From Cyrtodaria siliqua (Eukaryota > Mollusca > Bivalvia > Adapedonta > Hiatellidae), in NCBI GenBank assembly GCA_037043455.1, contig JAWPHD010010959.1, positions 1 through 64,000 on the forward strand: a DNA stretch of 64,000 nucleotides. The letters run 5' to 3'. This document shows, piece by piece, positions 34,933 to 44,734 of the stretch. The notes below the pieces were generated by a model that had not been told where the DNA came from, made no database searches, and was given only the letters and a program-made list of their open reading frames with translations. Position numbers and translations under genes: made by a program. Every line of letters starts with the position of its first letter. Positions within the stretch are counted from its first letter, which is position 1.

Positions 34933-36024
34933 ATGACAGACGTTTTTAATATCGATTCCGAAACCGAGGGCTTCCGAAAGAACAAATTAGATTGGAGAAA
35001 ATTTCGTGAGAATTATAACCGGGTATCGGCGTCTAAGGTTGAACGAGGAATAAAGCCTCTACCACTTTCACTTTTGTTAAGGCTTTTCGGGCCGCAAAAG
35101 GTTTTAAACACGTACGTGGTAACGCGGAGAGTGACAAATGAACTGGACAATTATCCAGCTAAATCGAACGACAGTCAAAGTGAAATGAAAACAAACGAAA
35201 CAGATAGGGCGGTAGCAAAAACATTGAATTTTCCAGGGAATGGAACTTTTCAAAACTCCACGGGAGAAGGAAAACTGGCTTTTAAGAAATCGTCTGCTTC
35301 AACTAAACCAAGTAAGCATTCAGCGTTACCACCACGGCCGGCATTTCAACGAAACATACACGTGCCGGGAAGGTATTTCCCGAAACCGACGCCGACGGAC
35401 GAGTATGGGAATCTAAGTTCCTCATACACTGAAAGTATATGGGAAAGGCCAAGGACACAAACCCCACGTGCTGTGCACGTGTATACGCCGGGAAGTACGA
35501 GCCTTACAGGAGGATTTAAAAACAACGCAATAAAAACAAAAAGTGTGGGTTTAAGTAGAAAATCAAAACTGATACGAGGAACGGCTTGTAAAGCCACCGA
35601 GACATTGTCACCCCACCCGACCCTTTCGGGGAAGTCCGCGACGACAATTAGGTCAGTGCAGACCGTCAGCTCAAATGAATACATTCAATCAAAGGGAGGA
35701 GTCAGTGGTATTGAAAGAATGGATGGCAGTGGTAGATCAGATACTTTTTCCATAAGTTTTCGAACAGACGACCGCGAAAGTTTTACCGTAAATGCGAACT
35801 ACGACCCTCATAGCGAGCTTCATAGTGACAATAACACAGTCAAACGAACGGAACTGATTGCTAGACAGGTTAGTTTTCCTAAAGGCAGTGTCGATTTTAG
35901 CACAGTGCTACAAGGCAGACCAAAAACACTACACCGTCGAGAATTTGTGGAATCTTTAGAAGCACAAACACGGGAGCCACGTGCACGCACTCACGTGGGG
36001 TTCGTAGATAAGGAAAACACTTAA
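34933..36024 (+). CDS. Uncharacterised basic, probably disordered protein, 363 aa
   Basis: I do not recognise this protein. It is the only long frame outside repeats, and its GC content is clearly higher than the flanks, which supports real coding. The frame is open from 34852 but the first codons are TTG-led; the first ATG is 34933, with A at -3, so I start there (MTDVFNIDSETEGF). Residues ~15-75 (DWRKFRENYNR; LSLLLRLFGPQKVL) could form a small folded or helical segment. The remainder is rich in Ser, Thr, Lys, Arg and Pro, with LPPRPAF (a PxxP-type motif) and GRYFPKPTPTDEYGN, and no signal peptide or membrane span. It ends in DKENT, where KEN matches a degradation-box consensus and may be chance. 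A GTAAGT word lies just after the stop (36031). A poly(A) signal AATAAA is at about 36481. It could be a single-exon gene or the last exon of a longer one. Confidence 0.7.
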   Translation: MTDVFNIDSETEGFRKNKLDWRKFRENYNRVSASKVERGIKPLPLSLLLRLFGPQKVLNTYVVTRRVTNELDNYPAKSNDSQSEMKTNETDRAVAKTLNFPGNGTFQNSTGEGKLAFKKSSASTKPSKHSALPPRPAFQRNIHVPGRYFPKPTPTDEYGNLSSSYTESIWERPRTQTPRAVHVYTPGSTSLTGGFKNNAIKTKSVGLSRKSKLIRGTACKATETLSPHPTLSGKSATTIRSVQTVSSNEYIQSKGGVSGIERMDGSGRSDTFSISFRTDDRESFTVNANYDPHSELHSDNNTVKRTELIARQVSFPKGSVDFSTVLQGRPKTLHRREFVESLEAQTREPRARTHVGFVDKENT

Positions 36025-36963
36025 CAATTTAAGTAAGTTATTCAAACATGGATGCAGGTTTTAAGAAAAAGTATTATGTGTTTAACAAGTGTGCATGTAT
36101 TGCGTACATTGATCGTACATAACACGGTCAGTATCACTGAAAACGCGTTATACTTAAAACACAGCAGCGGACTATTTTTTCCGCCTTAAAATTAGCTTGA
36201 TCACTTACTTTGCTGAAAAAACGTACCTATACAATGTTAAAGCAAATGCATTATCTGTGTGTTTTTTAATGAATGGTCAATATGTTAAAATTTGCCGATT
36301 TTATAAACAGTATTAATTTACATTAATTTTTTACTTTCTTTTAATTTCATGTAATAATAGAGTGCTTATCTCCAATTAAAATAATACATATAACATATTT
36401 ATTTTGTTTTGCATTAACTCTTGGCATGCTTCCACTATAAAAGATACACTAACTTGTTCACACAAAACCATGCCGATTTAAATAAAAAATTAGCCAATGC
36501 AATTTTTCTATATTGTATTTACTTGTATAGGTGACGTAGGTTAGAATCGTGAAATGTGATCCCTCTATCACAACAGAAACCCTCGAAGGATATCCGGCGC
36601 ATTCGAGCCTTAGAGAACGAAACATCCAAACATTGCAATCGTGTTTTAATATTTGTTCTGGCATTTAATTTGAAAACATTTTTATTAAAAAAATGTCGTC
36701 ACATTTCAAATTATAATAGATATCTATTATTATAATAGATATAATAGATATAAACGAATATAATTTTATCTGCTGTCAGAAGGCATTGTTATGTAGCTCT
36801 ATTCAGTCAAATTTAGACCTAATACTATCTAGATGGGCGTGTGCTCCCAGTTTAAAACAACACATAAGGAATTGTTCATATAATAGTGTTCTATAAAGTG
36901 TACTTTGTACATCGTATGCAGGAGATATAGTTGTATATAATCCAAGAAGTATAATATATATAT
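36025..36963. other. 3' flank of the 363-aa gene
   Basis: AT-rich. Candidate polyadenylation signal AATAAA near 36481. An 18-bp perfect palindrome (ATAATAGATATCTATTAT) lies near 36714 in a local TA-rich patch. No other gene is supported. Confidence 0.45.
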
Positions 36964-37110
36964 CCCCCGAGCACGTTAAAGAACCATAGGAATCTATTCG
37001 ATAATAAGAGTAGGGCACGGTTCCCGGATTCCTATGTATCCTTCCCCTCTCTCTGGGGCGGCTCTAAATAACATATACTGTGTTGATGAGCCGTTAAACA
37101 ACATTCAATT
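36964..37110 (+). mobile_element. SINE family B, 5'-truncated copy (3' half)
   Basis: Begins inside the SINE body at ccccgagcacgttaaag and continues through 'ggaatctattcgataataag', 'ttcccggattcctatgtatc' and 'ctctctggggcggctc', to the tail gatgagccgttaaacaacattcaa. The same sequence, complete with tRNA-like head, is on the minus strand at 47049-47360. Lacks A and B boxes, as expected for a 5'-truncated copy. Confidence 0.85.
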
Positions 37111-37140
37111 ATAATATATATATAAATAAAAGATACGTAT

Positions 37141-37174
<34 letters not shown>

Positions 37175-37184
37175 ATATAAAAGG
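37111..37184. repeat. (AT)n microsatellite
   Basis: Alternating ta/at runs directly follow the SINE tail, with the longest run at about 37142-37180. Confidence 0.85.
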
Positions 37185-37624
37185 GAGATAATTTGAACTC
37201 ACTACGGCAACTTTCGAAATTTTGATCTCGTAAGAGATTCACCTTCACAATGCAGAATTATATATAGGGAGAAATATTTGCGAACTACCAAGGACTAACT
37301 ACGGCAGGGCGCCTAGTTGTGACGAGAGACATAGAAATCACACGTATGCATTCACTTCCAAAAAAGGATAGCGTGTGTATAAGCGTTTATTTATCCTCGC
37401 TGTATTGCACTAAGCATTTTAAAAGGATAGCTGCAACACACACTAATAAACTGTATCTCTACATGAGAACACACTCGTCTGGGGGCACAATTAACATATA
37501 CGCGCATTCATACATACGATTATAGCTCATATGAGTGGGATCACATTTAAGCATTCAACCACAAACAGCTATATTAAGACACACACATATATATATCATA
37601 TATAGTATTATATATGGGTTTTTT

Positions 37625-37628
<4 letters not shown>
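37185..37628. other. Unassigned spacer between microsatellites
   Basis: The word aaagggagataattt is present at the left edge. The short open frame at 37319-37525 has no recognisable similarity. TA-rich simple sequence lies near 37588-37620. Confidence 0.4.

Positions 37629-37669
<41 letters not shown>
37629..37669 (+). repeat. (AG)n microsatellite
   Basis: About 20 uninterrupted ag dinucleotides. Confidence 0.95.
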
Positions 37670-37672
<3 letters not shown>

Positions 37673-38398
37673 ATGCTTATTTCTGACCATTCAGGCAATA
37701 AAAAAATAACATATATAGTATTATATTTATATTTATTGCATTTCTGTATGGAAAATATCACAATGTATCGATAGCAGATTAAGTTATACTAATTCGTTTT
37801 GGTATTCAAGTGAATATCGAAGAATAGTTAGATGGGATACGAACTAATTGAATAATAATAATAATAGTGATAAGAAAAAAAAAGAAGAAAAAAAGAAAAA
37901 AAAAGTAATAATGATAATTTCACAAACACAATATAGGGAGTTAAATATCAGTCAATTTCGTATTCAAAAGACAGATAATCAATTAAGAAGTATTATGAAC
38001 ATACAGTTTTTAGTGTGCATGTTGTGTGCCGCCACATGTAAGGGGAATATATGTCTTATCTAGGCGAAGGAACAGGAGGGTTAAAGTATGGTTGGAACCC
38101 CTCGATTACCTCCATTCCCATAGCCCACCCCACCACCAACCCCACACAATAGTTTTCCAAATACTGTGTAGCTCAAAAGAAAATATGCGGTTATGCAACT
38201 GTATTGTCACGGGGCGTAAAATTACATAAATGAAACATCTATCGTGTCATTATAAAGTGTGATTAGCAAAAAAAAAGAAAGGAGAAACAAGTTATCACAA
38301 TTGAAAATGATTGAAACTGAGTGTTCACTTGCAACCCTACCCGCTCCACCACCCTCCCACCAACCCCATCCTCACCCCCATAAAGCCCATAAATCGCT
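37670..38398. other. Unassigned sequence with A-rich and C-rich simple stretches
   Basis: Includes an (AAT)n patch and an a/g-rich run (about 37850-37905) and a C-rich patch (about 38340-38385). No gene is supported. Confidence 0.4.
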
Positions 38399-38612
38399 GG
38401 CGACCTTGTTGCCACTCACCATTTACCGGCGACCTTGTTGCCACTCACCATTTACCGGCGACCTTGTTGCCACTCACCATTTACCGGCGATCTTGTTGCC
38501 ACTCACCATTTACCGGCGACCTTGTTGCCACTCACCATTTAACGGCGACCTTTTTGCCACTCACCATTTCAAGGCGGTACCCCTGTTGTCAAACCGTTTA
38601 TGTTTGTGATGT
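38399..38612 (+). repeat. 29-bp minisatellite, six units, ending in a dispersed repeat tail
   Basis: Units of 29 bp start at 38399, 38428, 38457, 38486, 38515 and 38544 and contain 'ggcgaccttgttgccactca'. The last leads into 'ttcaaggcggtacccctgtt' and 'gtttatgtttgtgatgtc'. A single copy of the same unit-plus-tail, diverged, lies at 60326-60395, so the array seems to be an amplified piece of a dispersed repeat. The two overlapping open frames across the array are repeat artefacts. Confidence 0.8.
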
Positions 38613-39092
38613 CACACAATTCCATGACATTGTTGTTTCAAATTGCGAATTTTGGGATGGCTTCAAAGTTCTCTGACTGCTGCCTTTCCTGGTCGAAGTT
38701 GTATTTACTTTTATTACATTTGAATAAAGGACACCAATGGTTGATCAACAACGTCCAGTTTATCGTAGATGTTGTTTTTTTTACAGATGGGACTTGACCT
38801 TCGACACCACATTACAGGTGTCATATAACACCATTTCAATATTATTTCTTGCATTTTGTGATTACGGAATTTCAAATTCATTGAACCGCAGTCTCAGCTG
38901 TAAGCGCAGACGTTCTACCACTACACAGGCAGACGTTTGTGCTAGTACAGACATCGGATTATTGTCCGTAGTTCGATTATATGACAAATATGTTAGTACA
39001 ACGTTTAATCTGATATGGTAGATCCATGGTATACATGCTTAATCATCCCTGAAATACTTCATCAGAAATATATACTCTTTTGATACAAATTA

Positions 39093-39335
39093 TACACAAT
39101 AGTAGCAGTAGTAGTAGTAGTAGTAGTAGTTGTTGTAACAGTGATAGTAGTAGTTGTAGTCGACGTCGTCGGAGGCGGCGACGTCGGCGGCGGTGGTGGT
39201 GGATTTTCTTAACTTCTACTTATTTGTATTCATTTTCTTCTTTTACTTCTTCCACTTCTTTTTTTTTTTTCATTTTCATATTTTTCTTCTTTTTCCACTT
39301 ATCTTTCTTCTTCTTCCTCCTCTTTCTGTCTTTAT
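39093..39335. repeat. Trinucleotide and polypyrimidine simple repeats
   Basis: (TAG)n from about 39101, then a GAC/GGC/GGT-type trinucleotide stretch to about 39203, then a long t/c-rich tract (39220-39330). The open frame through it codes only for homopolymeric Ser, Arg and Phe runs and is rejected as a gene. Confidence 0.9.
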
Positions 39336-39417
39336 ATGAACTGGGTTTTTCATATAATGTACTGAGTCCAGGGTCATATTCGAGCAAAGATATACATGTA
39401 TAAATGGTGACTATAAG

Positions 39418-39483
39418 TGTTGTTGTTGTTGTAATAGAAATAGCAGCGACAACAGTATCAGCAGCAACAGCAGACGGTAGCAG
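39418..39483. repeat. (GTT)n / (CAG)n-type simple repeat
   Basis: gttgttgttgttgt followed by agcagcgacaacag-type trinucleotides. Confidence 0.8.
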
Positions 39484-39897
39484 TGCTATACAGACAGTAT
39501 CTATGTCTGAATGTCTCTGTTAATACGCTTGGTTTACTATATTATTATCAAGATCGATGTTCTTAAATAGCAAAGCTTTGTGTTAGCGTTTGTTGCACTA
39601 ATACCTAATCCCAAAAGGATTATCCATAATCTCACTGATCACTTTCGACGTAAAAATCGATGTTATATAAGACCTTTATAATAGGCGCACAAAGCTACGA
39701 GAACAACAAGATTTCGAAAGAATAATTAAATAATCTTCAATGTACGCCAACCTGGAGATTTTATTGTTTATTTGAGAGTCACTTATAAAATATATAGAAC
39801 AGAACAGAACATATATTTTATTTTGACTTATGCATATAGTATCTCGTTTCAGAACATAATATACACAATTCATGACATGCATACCCGTACGCACGCC

Positions 39898-39950
39898 AAC
39901 ACGCACACACACACACACGCAATACCTCACACACACGCACGCACGAACTC
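39898..39950 (+). repeat. (CA)n microsatellite
   Basis: Interrupted cacaca runs immediately before the 27-bp minisatellite. Confidence 0.9.
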
Positions 39951-39959
39951 ATTCTCTCT

Positions 39960-40745
39960 CTGAGAATAAAACCTTACATATATGTAACTGAGAATAAACC
40001 TTACATATATATACCTGAGAATAAACCTTACATATATATACCTGAGAATAAACCTTACATATATGTACCTGAGAATAAACCTTACATATATGTACCTGAG
40101 AATAAACCTTCCATACATATACCTGAGAATAAACCTTACATATATATACCTGAGAATAAACCTTCCATACATATACCTGAGAATAAACCTTACATATATA
40201 TACCTGAGAATAAACCTTACATATATATACCTGAGAATAAACCTTCCATACATATACCTGAGAATAAACCTTACATATATGTACCTGAGAATAAACCTTC
40301 CATACATGTACCTGAGAATAAACCTTCCATATATATATACCTGAGAATAAACCTTCCATATATATGTACCTGAGAATAAACCTTACATATATGTACCTGA
40401 GAATAAACCTTACATATATGTACCTGAGAATAAACCTTCCATATATGTACCTGAGAATAAACCTTCCATATATATACCTGAGAATAAACCTTACATATAT
40501 GTACCTGAGAATAAACCTTACATATATGTACCTGAGAATAAACCTTCCATATATATACCTGAGAATAAACCTTACACATATGTACCTGAGAATAAACCTT
40601 CCATATATATACCTGAGAATAAACCTTACATATATATACCTGAGAATAAACCTTCCATATATATACCTGAGAATAAACCTTACATATATGTACCTGAGAA
40701 TAAACTTTACAAATAAGTGCCTGAGAATAAACCTTACATACAATG
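39960..40745. repeat. 27-bp minisatellite, ~29 units
   Basis: The unit is composed of 'cctgagaataaacctt' plus a variable 11-base TA-rich part (acatatatgta, ccatacatata or similar). Since 27 is divisible by 3 and the unit lacks in-frame stops, long repetitive open frames appear on both strands (for example minus 40809-39949, nine-residue repeat VRFILRYIY). These are products of the repeat, not genes. Every unit carries an AATAAA-type word. Confidence 0.95.
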
Positions 40746-42481
40746 TATATGTAAACAACTTAATAGCATAATTAAATGTGTTATGTAAAGAAGTGATTCC
40801 TTTACACATTTAGCTTACTTATGAACCTCTTTATTTGTGATACACTTTGCATCAATGCGATACATTTGGCCTTAATATAAAGTTTGATGCAAGTCATGTA
40901 GAAAAATAATGGGACGTCCCGAGTTTTAAAAAAACAATAAAAAAAAATACAGATTGCCATGTATCCCTTTAACCTTTAAAGGAGATGGGTGGGTGTCCCT
41001 TTAAAAAACGGCTAAGTGGTGTGGGGGAGGGGGTGGGTTGTTGGGGTGGGAGTGGGGTTGCCCAGCGATAGCGATAGTTATACTAAGGGTGATCTGAAAA
41101 CGATTAATCTCAAAGCATTTGTATATGGTCTTAAAGGGACAAACGGCAAACTTGATTTATTAAAAGTCTCACGACATCCCATTAGTTTTTCTACATACTT
41201 GCATTTGTTTTAATCCTTATATTAATTATAGGAACAACTTGGCGTTTTTGCATATTATTAACTGTTGCCTTTATTCAGTGATTTTTTATTACACCAATAC
41301 TATGTGTAAACCTAGCCACAGACATATTAATAAACAGATAGGAAACTTCCCACCTTAACCAATAAAGTAACCAAAATATCACGTGGCACCTTAACTTTTC
41401 CTTCTATCTCCTCTCTCAATTATTCACTGATTTTGATGAGAATACATTCAAAAGATTCATAGTGAATAGTAAAATGGGATTATAATAATTTATGTTTATT
41501 TTCAAAATAAGAAATTATATAAAAAGATGTTTAATGTTAAAAATGTCATCATTTTTCGCTTTTCTCTTAAAAATCAAGATTTTGACATAGTCAAAGTTTC
41601 CGTCAAACTCCTGTTTCGCTCTAAACGTAAGAGAAAGTAAAATACTATCATTGGAATGAAAATTAAATTTGTGATGGGATTTGACATGAATGAATCTTGT
41701 ATTTATAAAACTCTTCATTATATGAGTGTTTAGTTTAAACAATATTTTTATTCTCAAATGTATACAATTATTATGGTTACACAATATTATAATAAATTTA
41801 ACACAATTTGAAAACGTGGATTCGGAAAAAAGCTTTTAGCTTATATCAATCCGTTTCCATAATTACATAATGTTATGAAACGAAGATATTCAGAAGTCTA
41901 TACAATCATGTATGAGTGTTTGAAGTTGGGAAATATTTTGTGAATTTTTCGCACCGTGCCACGTGAAATTTAAATCATTTTCCTAGTGTCCAATCTATTT
42001 GTTATTAGGTCTGTGACCTAGCGTAAAGAAAGGGAAACTCAACATTTTCTTTAATTATATGCAAGCAGGTTTAGATTCAAAATGATACTAGATAAATAAA
42101 TCGAGAAGTAATTCTTGCTCCATATTATTTGTGTCAGAATAGTTATATGATAAATCCATGTAGGTCTATGATAAATCGTATCTGTACCTCAACAGGGAAA
42201 TTTCCGCATGGCAAAATCTACGTCATCAGCGTGGAGCGCCATCTATAGGGCAAAACTAACATGAAGGGGAGGTAACTTCATCTTGAAGGGAAATATACCT
42301 GTTGTTTTTACAAGTATTTCTTTTTCAAAGTTTTTTTTTATTTTAGTTTTTTTACCATTCAATTCAAAACATATATAACAATAAGCATTTTAAAGTGTGT
42401 CAGTGGAACTTTAATTTCAGCTTGATATAAACTTCAAGATTGCCGTGTGTCCCATTAAGGTAACTTGAATGCGAAGTGTTT
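40746..42481. other. Long unassigned AT-rich stretch
   Basis: Contains a G-rich patch (about 41016-41055) and a T-rich patch near 42330-42355. The open frame 41784-41515 on the minus strand has no recognisable similarity. A gggaggtaactt word near 42268 fits the molluscan background. Confidence 0.45.
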
Positions 42482-42750
42482 CGTTGGTTGGTTGGTTGGA
42501 TGGTTGAATGATGTTTTACGTAATTTTCAGCACATTTTAGGCTATATATGATGGAAGATTTTTTTTGTGGCGGAAGCAGACCTACCACCTTTTCCTGGGT
42601 AGAACCAGTGTTGTATACCTCCAGCCACCCATAAGAATCGACACGTTCTCACTAACACGTCGAGCTCCCAGTGGGATTCGAACTCGCAGCGGCGAGAGTT
42701 GAGAAGTTTTGAAACAGGGAAATGTTTCGAGAAACAGGAATTAGAAAGAT
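42482..42750 (-). mobile_element. SINE family A, second copy
   Basis: Minus strand. The B-box-like GAGTTCGAATCCC is at 42674-42686. It is followed by 'cgattcttatgggtggctgg', aggtatacaac, 'ggttctacccaggaaaagg' and ctgcttccgccac, and ends in 'gtgctgaaaattacgtaaaa' plus an (AACC)n tail near 42483-42507. The A-box region is not clearly preserved, so the 5' end is uncertain. Confidence 0.75.
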
Positions 42751-42929
42751 CACCAATCTTTCTTGACGAGAAGGATGTTTTAAAAACGTGCATTTCATTT
42801 TAGAACTCAATGCGGGCATTTAATTTGCTTACCCTTGTTTAAGAACTTCGCTGTTTCATAATATTAGGAGTTGTTATATAAATGTTACCAATACTGTACA
42901 AACAAACCGTATCGGCTACTTCTTTTACT

Positions 42930-43131
42930 CTCCTGCACTCACCCACTACCACCCCCACACCCCCTCCTCCCCGCCACCTCCCCAACCGCGCCACCCACCC
43001 CAATCCCCACACCTGAACGTAGTTTACTGAATCAACCTGAAATAATTTGAAAGTGTGCTACCTCTCCCTGCATAATTCTTCGCCCGCCCCACCACACACA
43101 CACACACACACGCACACACACGCACACACAT
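42930..43131 (+). repeat. C-rich tract and (CA)n microsatellite
   Basis: A cac/ccc-rich stretch at about 42930-43010, and a (CA)n run at about 43092-43131. No coding signal. Confidence 0.8.
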
Positions 43132-43354
43132 GCACTAATAGTACATACAACATATATTGTCAGCGAGCCAAAATGAATAACTCCTATGTATACGTAACAA
43201 AACACCGCAGATCGGTTCGTAAGTATAGTCCGGTCTCGATAACTTGGCGTTAACGCTAAATTGTAGGGTGAGCAGGTAAATTATCGGAAAATTATCATTG
43301 ACTTCGGGTATTTAAATATTTAAGTAACAATACTGCATTACTAAACGCAAATAC

Positions 43355-43430
43355 GGATTCGTGGTGTAGTGGTCAGACTTGTGGACTGTCAATCATATAA
43401 CTTTTACTTCAGGGTTCAAATCAGATGACG
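43355..43430 (+). mobile_element. tRNA-like head (probable SINE or tRNA pseudogene)
   Basis: An A-box-like gtggtgtagtggtc at 43361-43374 and a B-box-like gggttcaaatc at 43412-43422 have tRNA-like spacing. The acceptor arms do not pair well and the anticodon arm is not clean, so a functional tRNA is unlikely. Confidence 0.55.
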
Positions 43431-43574
43431 GACACAACAAAAATGTATAATGATATATCTAATTCATGTATAACCTAACATTCAAAGCCAGTGTCTGTGC
43501 ACATGCACGAGAAAAGAGATAAAACAATAAAACAATTAACACGTGTAACTGTCATAAAAGACAAGAAAAAGCCC

Positions 43575-43652
43575 CGTGTGAGATTCGAACCAGTGCGGGT
43601 TAATGTATAATGATTACAACTGCAGACCACTAGGCACTGCGCCACGCGCTCT
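43575..43652 (-). mobile_element. tRNA-like head (probable SINE), opposite orientation
   Basis: On the minus strand, TGGCGCAGTGCCTAGTGG (A box) is at 43628-43644 and GGTTCGAATCT (B box) at 43581-43591. It faces the plus-strand tRNA-like copy at 43355-43430. No acceptor-stem pairing supports a real tRNA. Confidence 0.6.
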
Positions 43653-43954
43653 ATACGTCAGTTAGTTCACATTTTAAGTATACTATACTATCACAAAAAG
43701 TACTCTATGTTAGTCCAACGCCTGTTTTACCTGTCAGTGTTATATTATTGTATTGGTTTGAACCACAACAACGCCAAATGATCGAGTCCGGACTGTAATA
43801 CGTTTTGTTAACCAAATATCAAAATAATTTATGAGAGTGTCTCTTTAATAATTTAAAGTTCTATGAGTTGCATTGAACCTGTTCATACAGGGTTCAACCG
43901 GTTTCTAGAGGGCGCTATATACTCGTTTACACGTGCAAAGCGAGTATACGCTGA

Positions 43955-44254
43955 CGTGTACTGTATTCGAATCCGTCAGGCAAACAGTCAATTCGCTACA
44001 TCCAGAAGTTCTTACAACTCTGGAATCAGCGGAGGAGCCGGGAAGGTAAACACAGACGCGAGAACAATCCAGAGCGCGTTTTCAAGGTCCCGGATTGTTT
44101 CACTTCAACACTCCCAACGGGCCGGCGGACCTTCATACAACAAATGAACAACAAACAGACCAGTTCTTTTCGTGGGCCAAGAACAGCAACCGAACACGAT
44201 ACGTGCTTCGAGTCTGGTAACAGAGGACACTTCAGGAGGGTTTGTCCGAAATAA
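43955..44254 (+). pseudogene. Gag-like fragment with a CCHC-type zinc knuckle
   Basis: Open for 99 codons after a TGA at 43952, with the first ATG at 44144. It has an Arg-rich segment (WNQRRSREGKHRREN) and then CFESGNRGHFRRVCPK before the TAA at 44252. The knuckle spacing is C-x2-x-x4-H-x4-C, but the second Cys is Ser. Such knuckles occur in gag-like proteins of LTR and DIRS-type elements. The overlapping frame starting at 43863 is less protein-like. Loss of a zinc ligand and the lack of downstream pol suggest decay. Confidence 0.5.
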
Positions 44255-44734
44255 ACAAACCCTGACGCGGACCCATAAAATTAACGTCGACCCGACTCAT
44301 GGTGAATCACACGTCTAATATTTAAAGAAACCGACGCATGGTGATATTTAAAGAAAATACCTTTAACGCTATAAACGATATAACAGAATGCATTTATTTT
44401 GTCCGATATCCGCCACTTCAGCTTCAGGGCTGCCGCAATTTAAAGAGAGTCAGACACTAGTGCAAGGAACAGATACAACGATAAATGATAAGTACTTTTT
44501 TAATATATATACTTTTAACGAAGAAAAGTGTACAGATACGACAGTATTAAACGATCATTCAGAATATTTTGAAATTCAGGAATCACATTTATATCGAAAT
44601 AACGGAAAGGTTATATTCGGGGTTTGTGCTTCACAAACGGGTATTTTCTTTAAATATCCCCATGCGTCGATTTCTTTAAATATTAGACTTGTGCTTCACT
44701 ATGCGTCGGGTCGACACAGACAGTTTACGTTAAT
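44255..44734 (+). other. Spacer of the composite unit with an unrecognised open frame
   Basis: The frame at 44388-44756 is fairly protein-like in its middle (ESQTLVQGTDTTINDKYFF; EKCTDTTVLNDHSEYFEIQ) but matches nothing I know. It runs into the tandem array without its own stop. It may be a remnant of the same element. Confidence 0.4.

Noticed and set aside
36714..36731. 18-bp perfect palindrome as a regulatory site
   Set aside because: It lies in a TA-rich patch with several ataatag/ctattat words, where such symmetry can arise by chance.
38259..38676. Two overlapping Pro/His/Cys-rich open frames
   Set aside because: Generated by the 29-bp minisatellite, which shifts frame each unit; no domain.
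39080..39403. Ser/Arg/Phe-rich open frame
   Set aside because: Pure trinucleotide and polypyrimidine simple sequence.
39927..40809. Long repetitive open frames on both strands (up to 286 codons)
   Set aside because: They simply translate a 27-bp minisatellite whose period is a multiple of three; nothing but the nine-residue repeat is present.
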